A DNA stretch of 8,482 nucleotides, taken from contig CAAGDU010000146.1 of assembly GCA_900768725.1 (NCBI GenBank), positions 1 to 8,482 of the forward strand. Direction: 5' to 3'. Positions within the stretch are counted from its first letter, which is position 1; each line of letters starts with the position of its first letter. The translations under genes and the position numbers were made by a program. The notes beneath the pieces were generated by a model. That model made no database searches. It saw only the letters and a program-made list of their open reading frames with translations, and was not told the origin of the DNA. Of this stretch, positions 1 through 6,434 are shown piece by piece. The stretch comes from Bacteroidales bacterium (GTDB lineage: Bacteria; Bacteroidota; Bacteroidia; Bacteroidales; Paludibacteraceae).

Positions 1-20
1 GGCAATCCTCTAAGTTCATT

Positions 21-135
21 TCTTCAACAAATATTCCCAAAAATTGTCCAAATATTTTCAAAACAATACCAATTCTCTTTCTTCTACAAATATTGCTAAA
101 AATTGTCTAAATATTCTTCTACGACAATACTAATT
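21..135. repeat. Imperfect tandem duplication in the leader of the C1 peptidase gene
   Basis: Bases 21-74 and 80-135 align nearly end to end. Both run TCTTC-ACAAATATT, then AAAAATTGTC, then AAATATT, then ACAATAC-AATT, with a few substitutions and two extra bases in the second copy. Each copy holds a small inverted repeat (ATTGT at 43-47 with ACAAT at 63-67; ATTGTC at 102-107 with GACAAT at 123-128), so the dyad is kept in both. The second copy ends just before the ATG at 139, so the repeat forms the 5' leader or promoter region. I see no good match to the Bacteroidota TAnnTTTG -7 box. An operator or leader hairpin is inference; the duplication is directly visible. Confidence 0.6.
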
Positions 136-138
136 ATT

Positions 139-1365
139 ATGAAAAAACAGACTATTCTCTCTATTCTTTTTGCTTTTGCGCTTTCGTTGCCGCTGCTTGC
201 GCAGCAGGATAGTGCCGCTGTTGCCTCGGACTCTGTGCCGGAAGGCTTTGTGTTTACTACCGTGGACAGCCTTGGCATTACGCCCGTGAAGAACCAACAC
301 CGCAGCAGTACGTGCTGGAGTTTCTCGACCATCGGCTTCCTCGAGAGCGAGTTGCTGCGTATGGGCAAAGGCGAGTACGACCTGAGCGAGATGTTCGTGG
401 TGCACCACACGATGATGGACCGCGCTGAGTACGTGGTGCGCATGTACGGCTCCACGGAGTTTGCCCCGGGTGGGTCGGCATACGATGTTATTTACTGCTT
501 GAAGAACTACGGGTTGGTGCCGCAGGAGGCGATGCCGGGCATACAATACGGCGCGACTGCAGCCGACACGCTGCCCGTGCACAACGAGTTGGACGCGCTG
601 GCGGAAGGTTACGTGAGTGCGCTCACCAACGGGCGGCTGAAGAAACTGACGCCCGTGTGGAAAAAAGGGTTGCAAGCCATCTACGACACTTACCTCGGCA
701 CTTGCCCCGAGACCTTCACTTATCAAGGCAAAGAGTACACCCCGCTGTCGTTTGCGGCATCGCTCGGGCTGAATGCCGATGATTATGTGAGCATTACCTC
801 ATACACCCACCATCCTTTCTACACACAGTTCGCGCTCGAGGTGCCCGACAACTGGCGCATGGACCAGATGTACAATGTGCCGATGGAGGAGATGATGCGT
901 ATCATCGACTATGCGTTGGCGCAGGGCTACACGCTGGCTTGGGGCGCGGACGTGTCGGAGGTGGGCTTCACCCGCAAAGGTATCGGCGTGATGCCCGATG
1001 CCGACAAGGGAGCCGACCTCACGGGCTCGGATATGGCGCACTGGCTCGGGCTGTCGGAGGCAGATAAGCGCGAGGAGTTGACCAAGAAACCGCTACCGGA
1101 GATGACCATCACGCAGGAGATGCGCCAACAGGCATTCGACAGTTGGGAGACCACCGACGACCACGGCATGCAGATATTCGGCGTGGCGAAAGACCAAAAC
1201 GGCAAGCGCTACTACATGGTGAAGAACTCTTGGGGCACGCAGAAAAGCGACTACAAAGGTATCTGGTATGTGTCGGAGGCATTCATGCAGTACAAGACCA
1301 ACGATGTGCTCGTGCACAAAGATGCCCTGCCGAAGGACATACGGAAGAAACTGGGGATAAAATAG
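139..1365 (+). CDS. Secreted C1-family cysteine peptidase (bleomycin hydrolase / aminopeptidase C type)
   Basis: This is a papain-fold cysteine peptidase of the bleomycin hydrolase/PepC branch, which trims amino acids from peptide N-termini. The ATG at 139 gives 408 residues that begin with a clear Sec signal peptide: KK at 2-3, a hydrophobic core at about 5-20 and likely cleavage after LLA at 19-21. That places the enzyme in the periplasm or outside the cell, unlike cytosolic PepC. A TTG at 103 is in frame but would put a polar extension before the signal and lies inside the leader repeat, so I reject it. The active site is complete: oxyanion Gln53 and nucleophile Cys59 in NQHRSSTCWSFST, His342 in DDHGMQIFG and Asn363 in VKNSWG. 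The GGSAYD...YGLVP region is also typical of the branch. The gene stands alone, with a 234-base gap downstream. Family is sure; whether it acts as aminopeptidase or endopeptidase is not shown. Confidence 0.93.
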   Translation: MKKQTILSILFAFALSLPLLAQQDSAAVASDSVPEGFVFTTVDSLGITPVKNQHRSSTCWSFSTIGFLESELLRMGKGEYDLSEMFVVHHTMMDRAEYVVRMYGSTEFAPGGSAYDVIYCLKNYGLVPQEAMPGIQYGATAADTLPVHNELDALAEGYVSALTNGRLKKLTPVWKKGLQAIYDTYLGTCPETFTYQGKEYTPLSFAASLGLNADDYVSITSYTHHPFYTQFALEVPDNWRMDQMYNVPMEEMMRIIDYALAQGYTLAWGADVSEVGFTRKGIGVMPDADKGADLTGSDMAHWLGLSEADKREELTKKPLPEMTITQEMRQQAFDSWETTDDHGMQIFGVAKDQNGKRYYMVKNSWGTQKSDYKGIWYVSEAFMQYKTNDVLVHKDALPKDIRKKLGIK

Positions 1366-1599
1366 GACACGCTCCTGACCTTGACATAGACTCTCATGAG
1401 GTTACTTTGATAGGCTCTGTAATAATCCTTGCTAATCTCGCGAGCGATAGCGAGCAGGCAAATAATAAAACACCTTGCACGGCTACGCCGCGCAGAGATT
1501 CGGAAGGATTTTGACGGAAGTGCAGAGGGAAAGAGAGTAAATAGTAACCACATTTCTAATCTTTCTTATTATTAATCTTTTTAATAACTCATACTTGAC
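1366..1599. other. Intergenic region with small hairpins, possible degenerate repeat, AT-rich ridA leader
   Basis: This 234-base gap holds no convincing gene. CTCGC at 1437-1441 can pair with GCGAG at 1450-1454, and CGGC at 1480-1483 with GCCG at 1487-1490 around a TAC loop. The stretch from about 1430 to 1540 is GC-rich and repeat-like. Its AGCGATAGCG (1443-1452) is the reverse complement of CGCTATCGCT inside the prfC insertion (2922-2931). The last 50 bases are strongly AT-rich and serve as the ridA leader, with no Shine-Dalgarno sequence. No hairpin is followed by a T run, so I do not call a terminator. A 100-codon open frame on the minus strand (1251-1553) overlaps the peptidase gene and matches no family I know. 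Confidence 0.4.
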
Positions 1600-1971
1600 A
1601 TGATTATCAACACTCCCAATGCGCCGGCAGCGATAGGCGCATACAGCCAAGCCGTAGTAGCCAACGGCATGCTCTTTGCGAGCGGACAACTCGGTATAGA
1701 CCCCACGACAGGCGAGTTCGCAGGTGCGGACTTCCGCAGCCAAGCAGAGCAGTCGGTGAAGAATGTAGCCGCCATCTTGGAGGCAGCAGGCACGGACGCA
1801 GCCCATGTAGTGAAGACAACGGTCTTCCTCACCGACATGGCGAACTTCGCCACCCTGAATGAGGTATACTCCACCCTCTTCAAAGCCCCCTTCCCCGCCC
1901 GCTCCGCCGTAGCCGTCGCCCAACTCCCCAAAGGCGGCTTGGTTGAGATAGAAGTGGTAGCAGTATTGTAG
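1600..1971 (+). CDS. ridA: RidA family 2-iminobutanoate/2-iminopropanoate deaminase
   Basis: RidA (YjgF/YER057c/UK114) hydrolyses reactive enamine/imine intermediates, such as 2-aminoacrylate released by PLP-dependent serine/threonine dehydratases, to 2-keto acids and ammonia. It protects PLP enzymes in the cytosol and works as a homotrimer. The 123-residue length is standard. Recognisable parts are IGAYSQAV at 12-19 with the pocket Tyr15, LFASGQLGIDP at 25-35, VVKTTVFLTDM at 70-80, and the signature PARSAVAVAQLPKGGLVEIE at 99-118 with the substrate-carboxylate Arg101 and Glu116. All residues usually needed for deaminase activity are present. The ATG at 1600 follows an AT-rich leader without a Shine-Dalgarno sequence, as is normal in Bacteroidota. 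The next gene starts 17 bases after the stop and may be co-transcribed. Assignment to the deaminase-active RidA branch rests on these residues. Confidence 0.95.
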   Translation: MIINTPNAPAAIGAYSQAVVANGMLFASGQLGIDPTTGEFAGADFRSQAEQSVKNVAAILEAAGTDAAHVVKTTVFLTDMANFATLNEVYSTLFKAPFPARSAVAVAQLPKGGLVEIEVVAVL

Positions 1972-1988
1972 TCAAAAGAGCGTTATCA

Positions 1989-2654
1989 ATGGAGAACAAA
2001 GTTGGATATGTTTATATCTTGACCAACCCTTCCTTTCGCGAGGATTGGGTGAAGATTGGCAAGTCAAGTCGCCCCGTAGATGTACGCGCCAAAGAATTGG
2101 ACAATACGGCGGTGCCTTTGCCGTACGATATATATGCCATTTTGCAAACTGCCAAGTATAATGAGGTGGAGCGTTTGGTACACAAGACTATTGACCGTTT
2201 GACAGATTTGCGTATTCGTCAGGGACGTGAGTTCTTTAATATCAAACCGGCACAGGCGCTTGATATCTTACGGGATATTTCTCTCACTTTGGATGATGCT
2301 GTGATTCTTCGCCCTGATGAGCAAGGAAAACTTATCCCTGAGCAAGAGTGTAAACCGGAAAAGAAAGAGAATGAGAAAGTTCGACACACCGCACGTGCAA
2401 GTTTTCGTTTTTCTATGATTGGGGTTCAAGAAGGGGAAGAAATAGAATTTATCCCCACGAAAATAAAAGTACGGGTTGCAGACGACAACCACATAGAATA
2501 TCAAGACCGAATCTTTACATTGTCTGCTTTCACAGGAACGTATATGCCGGAGGAAAAGCGCATTCCTTCCGCTGCCTATCAGGGACCTGCTTATTTTACC
2601 TATAAGGGAAAGAAACTTACCGACTTACGCAAAGAAAAAGAATCATTAGAATAA
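1989..2654 (+). CDS. GIY-YIG/T5orf172-type nuclease-domain protein with C-terminal RAMA/DUF4357-like domain
   Basis: A 221-residue protein in two parts. Residues 5-98 look like the T5orf172/Mug113 branch of the GIY-YIG nuclease fold: GYVYILTNP at 6-14 (GIY-like strand), WVKIGKS at 20-26 (YIG-like strand), an Arg33-centred helix DVRAKEL at 31-37, then VERLVH at 60-65 with a candidate catalytic Glu61, and GREFFNI at 79-85. A charged linker (110-135) leads to residues 137-215, where FRFSMIGVQEGEEIEF, IEYQDRIFTLSA, YQGPAYFTYKG and LTDLR resemble small RAMA/DUF4357-type domains found beside restriction or methylase proteins. That link is by memory of pattern, not search. GC is lower than in the neighbours (about 37-38% in the lines at 2401-2520 against about 62% at 3481-3540), which suggests acquisition. 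It sits 17 bases after ridA and 2 bases before prfC. Nuclease activity and target are unknown. Confidence 0.8.
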   Translation: MENKVGYVYILTNPSFREDWVKIGKSSRPVDVRAKELDNTAVPLPYDIYAILQTAKYNEVERLVHKTIDRLTDLRIRQGREFFNIKPAQALDILRDISLTLDDAVILRPDEQGKLIPEQECKPEKKENEKVRHTARASFRFSMIGVQEGEEIEFIPTKIKVRVADDNHIEYQDRIFTLSAFTGTYMPEEKRIPSAAYQGPAYFTYKGKKLTDLRKEKESLE

Positions 2655-2656
2655 AC

Positions 2657-4330
2657 ATGCTATCAACCAGCGAACAACAGGAAATACTTCGGCGGCGGAC
2701 GTTCGCCATTATCTCACACCCCGATGCGGGTAAGACTACTCTGACAGAGAAACTGCTCCTCTACGGAGGCGCTATTCATGTGGCGGGTGCCGTCAAGTCA
2801 AACAAGATACGCAAGACCGCTACCTCCGATTGGATGGAGATAGAGAAACAGCGTGGTATATCCGTGGCAACCTCCGTCATGGGGTTTGACTACAAGTGCC
2901 AGAACGCTGACGCTGCAAGACCGCTATCGCTGCAAGACCGCGCTACGCGCTATCAGAACGCTTCGCTGTCGGACAGTGAAACAGTCTATCATATCAATAT
3001 CCTTGACACCCCCGGACACCAAGACTTTGCGGAAGACACTTTCCGCACGCTGACTGCTGTGGACTCGGTGATTATTGTGATAGACGCGGCGAAAGGTGTG
3101 GAGACACAGACGCGCCGATTGATGCAGGTATGTCGCATGCGCAAGACCCCCGTGATGGTCTTTATCAACAAGATGGACCGCGAGGGTAAAGACCCGTTCG
3201 ACTTGTTAGACGAGGTGGAGCAGGAGTTGGGTATTCATGTGCGCCCGCTCAGTTGGCCCATCAACAGCGGTCCGCGCTTCAAGGGCGTGTACAACATCTT
3301 CCAATCTACGCTCGACCTCTACCAGCCCGACAAGACGCATGTTACCGAGTCGCTGCGCTTTGACGATGTGAACGACCCGCAGATAGCCGAGTTGGTAGGC
3401 GAGCAAGATGCGGCGAAACTGCAAGAGGACTTGGAAATGATAGAGGGTGTGTATAACCCCTTCTCCCACGCAGACTACCTCGCGGGTGAGTTGGCGCCCG
3501 TCTTCTTTGGCTCTGCTCTCAACACCTTCGGCGTGAAGGAGTTGCTGGAATGCTTCGTGCGCATTGCTCCCTCCCCGCTTCCCGTGGATGCCGTGGAGCG
3601 GAAAGTGGAGCCTATGGAAGACAAGTTCACGGGCTTCTGCTTTAAGATTCACGCGAATATGGACCCCAACCACCGTTCTTGCATTGCGTTCTTTAAGATA
3701 TGCAGCGGTAAGTTCGAGCGCAACACCTATTATAAACACGTGCGCAAGGGGCAGCAGATGCGTTTCTCGTCGCCGACATGCTTCATGGCGCAGCGCAAAG
3801 AGACCGTGGACGAAGCCTTTGCGGGCGATATCATCGGTCTGCCCGATACCGGCAATTTCAAGATTGGCGACACGCTGACAGCAGGTGAGGACCTGCACTT
3901 CAAGGGACTGCCGTCGTTCTCGCCGGAGATGTTCAAATACATAGAGAACGCCGACCCGATGAAGCAGAAACAACTCGACAAGGGGGTGAGCCAACTCATG
4001 GACGAGGGCGTGGCGCAACTCTTTGTCAGTCAGATGAACGGGCGCAAGATTATCGGCACCGTGGGGCAGTTGCAGTTTGAGGTGATACAGTATCGCTTGG
4101 AGCATGAGTACAACGCCAAATGCCGCTGGGAGCCGCTGCAGATGTACAAAGCCTGCTGGATAGAGAGCGACGACGCGGCGGAGTTGGAGATGTTCAAGAA
4201 GCGCAAGGCGCAGTATATGGCATTCGACAAAGACGGTCGCGATGTCTTCATGGCGGACAGCGCCTACGTCCTCCAGATGGCGCAGAACGATTACAAGCAT
4301 ATCAAGTTCCACTTCACCAGTGAGTTCTGA
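2657..4330 (+). CDS. prfC: Peptide chain release factor 3 (RF3), with a ~30-residue insertion in the G domain
   Basis: RF3 is a translational GTPase that removes RF1/RF2 from the ribosome after peptide release. The sequence follows E. coli RF3 throughout: P-loop SHPDAGKT at 20-27, switch I region ending EKQRGIS at 63-69, G3 DTPGH at 117-121, G4 NKMD at 171-174 and the RF3-typical LSWPI at 198-202. Domains II and III follow, with EDKFTGFCFKIHANMDPNHR, DPMKQKQLDKGV and VGQLQFEVIQYRLEHEYN still conserved. The 557 residues exceed the usual 525-530. The surplus is residues 81-110, wedged between the FDYK and YHINIL strands, where the E. coli protein has only a short turn (see the separate repeat entry). 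All GTPase motifs remain, so the protein is probably functional. The ATG is 2 bases after the GIY-YIG gene stop. The stop codon is TGA. Confidence 0.96.
   Translation: MLSTSEQQEILRRRTFAIISHPDAGKTTLTEKLLLYGGAIHVAGAVKSNKIRKTATSDWMEIEKQRGISVATSVMGFDYKCQNADAARPLSLQDRATRYQNASLSDSETVYHINILDTPGHQDFAEDTFRTLTAVDSVIIVIDAAKGVETQTRRLMQVCRMRKTPVMVFINKMDREGKDPFDLLDEVEQELGIHVRPLSWPINSGPRFKGVYNIFQSTLDLYQPDKTHVTESLRFDDVNDPQIAELVGEQDAAKLQEDLEMIEGVYNPFSHADYLAGELAPVFFGSALNTFGVKELLECFVRIAPSPLPVDAVERKVEPMEDKFTGFCFKIHANMDPNHRSCIAFFKICSGKFERNTYYKHVRKGQQMRFSSPTCFMAQRKETVDEAFAGDIIGLPDTGNFKIGDTLTAGEDLHFKGLPSFSPEMFKYIENADPMKQKQLDKGVSQLMDEGVAQLFVSQMNGRKIIGTVGQLQFEVIQYRLEHEYNAKCRWEPLQMYKACWIESDDAAELEMFKKRKAQYMAFDKDGRDVFMADSAYVLQMAQNDYKHIKFHFTSEF
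2897..2986 (+). repeat. In-frame repeat-derived insertion inside prfC
   Basis: These 90 bases encode RF3 residues 81-110, which have no counterpart in E. coli RF3 as I recall it. They are made of short repeats. The 14-mer CGCTGCAAGACCGC occurs at 2911-2924 and again at 2928-2941. CAGAACGCT occurs at 2900-2908 and 2954-2962, 54 bases apart and thus in the same frame, coding QNA twice. GCGC-TAC-GCGC (2940-2950) can fold back. CGCTATCGCT (2922-2931) recurs inverted at 1443-1452. No stop arises and the frame is kept. Exact borders are uncertain by a few codons. It resembles in principle the palindromic elements known to insert in frame into Rickettsia proteins, but relation to those is not claimed. 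Confidence 0.65.
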
Positions 4331-4370
4331 TGCAACAAAAATAACGTAAACTACGAAAAATATATACACT

Positions 4371-5645
4371 ATGAAACACATGAAACTACGGCTAATGCTA
4401 ATGAACTTCCTCGAGTTTGCCGTTTGGGGAGCGTATCTGACCAGCATGGGTAACTATCTTGCTAACCATGGCATGGGTATGAATATCGGTTGGTTCTATT
4501 CGGTGCAGGGTATCGTCAGCCTGTTTATGCCCGCGCTGTTCGGTATCATCGCCGACCGCTGGATACCCGCACAGAAAGCACTCAGCCTGTGCCATTTCTT
4601 GGCAGGCGGATTTATGATTAGCGCCAGCATCTACGGTCTTGTTGCCGGCGAGGCAGTGCTGTTTGCCCCGCTGTTCACGCTCTACACTCTGTCGGTGGCG
4701 TTCTTTATGCCGACGCTGGCGCTGAGCAACTCGGTGGCATACAACGCATTGGATGTAGCGGGATTAGATACCGTGAAAGATTTCCCGCCTATTCGTGTAT
4801 TGGGCACGGTAGGTTTTATCGCCACGATGTGGGTGGTGGACTTGTGCGGGCTGCAAGCTACCAGTTTGCAGTTTGCCGTCAGCGGCGGACTGAGCATCCT
4901 GCTTGCTTTCTACGCACTCTCATTGCCGGCATGCCCCGTGAAAGGCAAGCCCGAGCAGAAACAGAGTTGGGTGGAGGCAATGGGGCTGGAAGCCTTTGCG
5001 CTCTTCAAAGAGAAGAAGATGGCTATCTTCTTTGTATTCAGTATGTTGCTGGGTATGTGCTTGCAGGTAACCAACGGCTACGCGAACCCGTTCTTGGATA
5101 GTTTTAAGCATATTGACGAGTTTGCCGACACCTTTGCCGTGCAGCACCCTAACCTGCTGATTTCCATCTCGCAGATATGCGAAGCGGTATGTATCTTGTT
5201 CATTCCTTTCTTCCTCAAGCGGTTTGGTATCAAGACGGTGATGCTCCTTTCGATGTTCGCTTGGGTGCTGCGTTTCGGGTTGTTCGGCGCAGGTAATCCC
5301 TCGTTCCCGAATGTGCTGCTGTTCGTGCTGAGTTGCATTGTCTATGGCTTTGCTTTTGACTTCTTCAACATCTCCGGCTCGCTGTTCGTGGACAAAGAGG
5401 CACGGAAAGAGTTGCGTTCGTCGGCACAAGGTCTGTTCGTGATGATGACCAACGGCTTTGGCGCTACTATCGGCACGCTGGCAGCGCAAGCCGTTGTGAA
5501 CCATTTTGTTTATGCAGAGGAAGTGGTGAATGCAGGTGCTATTGCCACTTGGTCCGGCTGGCAGATGAGTTGGTATATCTTCGCAGGATTTGCCCTTGTC
5601 ATTGCTCTTGCTTTCTGGGCTATCTTCCCGAAGACGGAGAAATAG
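4371..5645 (+). CDS. NupG-type nucleoside:H+ symporter (MFS)
   Basis: This is a 424-residue inner-membrane transporter of the nucleoside:H+ symporter family (NupG/XapB), which takes up nucleosides with protons. About twelve hydrophobic segments are visible, near 12-32, 41-61, 68-90, 96-116, 142-160, 166-186, 216-236, 263-283, 288-306, 313-335, 354-375 and 400-419. Similarity to E. coli NupG is high across its length: DFPPIRVLGTVGF at 137-149, LEAFALFKEKKMAIFFVFSM at 206-225, ISISQICEAV at 264-273 and IVYGFAFDFFNISGS at 323-337. Residues matching the E. coli nucleoside pocket, as I remember it, are kept: Arg142, Gln232, Asn235, Gln268, Glu271, Tyr325 and Phe329. A second ATG three codons in (4380) is an alternative start. 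The gene follows prfC by 40 bases. The exact substrate (purine or pyrimidine nucleosides, xanthosine) cannot be read from sequence. Confidence 0.93.
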   Translation: MKHMKLRLMLMNFLEFAVWGAYLTSMGNYLANHGMGMNIGWFYSVQGIVSLFMPALFGIIADRWIPAQKALSLCHFLAGGFMISASIYGLVAGEAVLFAPLFTLYTLSVAFFMPTLALSNSVAYNALDVAGLDTVKDFPPIRVLGTVGFIATMWVVDLCGLQATSLQFAVSGGLSILLAFYALSLPACPVKGKPEQKQSWVEAMGLEAFALFKEKKMAIFFVFSMLLGMCLQVTNGYANPFLDSFKHIDEFADTFAVQHPNLLISISQICEAVCILFIPFFLKRFGIKTVMLLSMFAWVLRFGLFGAGNPSFPNVLLFVLSCIVYGFAFDFFNISGSLFVDKEARKELRSSAQGLFVMMTNGFGATIGTLAAQAVVNHFVYAEEVVNAGAIATWSGWQMSWYIFAGFALVIALAFWAIFPKTEK

Positions 5646-5720
5646 GACCCCCTCCGACTCCCCCTACAAGGGGGAGAGAATAGGACCCACCCCAACCCTC
5701 CCTACAAAGGGAGGGAGCAA
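5643..5720. repeat. Two tandem hairpin repeats after the transporter gene
   Basis: Two units of about 38-40 bases stand head to tail and both begin with TAGGACCC; the first one's TAG is the stop codon of the transporter. AATAGGACCC is exact at 5641-5650 and 5679-5688. Unit A folds as CTCCCCC (5658-5664), loop TACAA, GGGGGAG (5670-5676). Unit B folds as CCCTCCCT (5696-5703), loop ACAA, AGGGAGGG (5708-5715). The stems differ in sequence but stay fully paired. They could slow or end transcription between the transporter and the gldF-like gene, but no T run follows, so a classical terminator is not supported. Confidence 0.75.
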
Positions 5721-5747
5721 ATAAAGTACTCTAATCTTTATTTTATC

Positions 5748-6407
5748 GTGTTTCGCAAAGAATTAGCATATTATTTCTCTACGCCTATTGCGTATATCGT
5801 TATCGGGCTGTATCTGCTGGCGATTAGTTTGTTTCTATGGGTCATTCCCGGGGAGTGGAACATCGTAGAATCAGGCTATGCGCAGGTGGACGGACTGTTT
5901 CAGTTGTCGCCTTGGCTGCTGATGTTGCTCTGCCCCGCGCTGACCATGCGGCTGTTTGCCGAGGAGCGCAACTCCGGCATGTGGGACTTACTTCGCAGCA
6001 AGCGGGTGCCTGTTTGGCGGCTGGTATGCGGGAAGTTCTTCGCCGCATGGTTGCTCATGCTGATTGCTTTGCTGCCTTGCGTGGTGCACTACTTCGCCGT
6101 GGCGTATATGGCAGAGCCGATGGGGAACCTCGACGCGGGTGCGTTTGCGGGAGCGTTTATCGGACTGATATTGCTTAGTGCCGCCTTTCTCGGCATAGGC
6201 CTGCTGGCTGCGACACTCAGCCGCAGTCAGATAGTCTGCTTCATCCTCGGCGCCTTGGGTTGCTTCGTGCTCTATTGGGTGCTGTTGCAAGACCATTACC
6301 GCAGCCTTGCCCGCGGCGTGATAGACCTGCGTGATGTGCTGCTCATGCTCTCCACTGCCGCTATCGGGGTTTTGCTAAGCATTGGAACACTTCATACCAA
6401 CCACTGA
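5748..6407 (+). CDS. GldF-like ABC transporter permease
   Basis: A 219-residue integral membrane protein of the ABC-2 permease type, closest in pattern to GldF, the permease partner of ABC protein GldA linked to gliding motility in Flavobacterium; homologues exist in non-gliding Bacteroidales. The start is GTG; no ATG lies in the open frame upstream. Six hydrophobic segments lie near 13-33, 53-70, 96-119, 131-156, 161-180 and 195-214. Family marks are YYFSTPIAYIVIGLYL at 8-23, FLWVIPGEWNIVESGYA at 29-45, AEERNSGMWDLL at 71-82 (the cytoplasmic loop expected to contact the ATPase), MGNLDAGAFAG at 125-135 and ARGVIDLRD at 188-196. GldG, which often follows GldF, is absent; kbl starts 27 bases on. 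The last residues TNH overlap a heptamer repeat, so the C-terminus may be eroded. Substrate is unknown. Confidence 0.85.
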   Translation: MFRKELAYYFSTPIAYIVIGLYLLAISLFLWVIPGEWNIVESGYAQVDGLFQLSPWLLMLLCPALTMRLFAEERNSGMWDLLRSKRVPVWRLVCGKFFAAWLLMLIALLPCVVHYFAVAYMAEPMGNLDAGAFAGAFIGLILLSAAFLGIGLLAATLSRSQIVCFILGALGCFVLYWVLLQDHYRSLARGVIDLRDVLLMLSTAAIGVLLSIGTLHTNH

Positions 6408-6421
6408 CCACTAATCACTAA
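6401..6421. repeat. Short heptamer tandem repeat across the gldF-like stop codon
   Basis: Three 7-base units CCACTGA, CCACTAA, TCACTAA stand in line at 6401-6421. Each ends in a stop triplet (TGA or TAA), and the first supplies the stop of the GldF-like gene. A weaker fourth unit (ATACTTA) follows before the kbl ATG. The repeat makes up most of the 27-base spacer. It may be a product of slippage; no function is evident. Confidence 0.5.
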
Positions 6422-6434
6422 ATACTTACATACC

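Noticed and set aside
103..138. Upstream TTG start for the C1 peptidase
   Set aside because: It would place a polar 12-residue stretch before a textbook signal peptide, and it falls in the duplicated leader; ATG at 139 is better.
1251..1553. 100-codon minus-strand frame in the peptidase-ridA gap
   Set aside because: Over 100 bases overlap the conserved end of the peptidase, the product matches no family I know, and the region looks like a repeat.
3206..4447. 413-codon open frame on the minus strand opposite prfC
   Set aside because: It mirrors a well-conserved RF3 gene, has no recognisable domain and is rich in His/Arg/Leu as antisense frames of GC-rich genes tend to be.
5658..5715. Rho-independent terminators after the transporter gene
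   Set aside because: The hairpins are strong, but neither is followed by a T run, so they are listed as repeats with only a possible effect on transcription.
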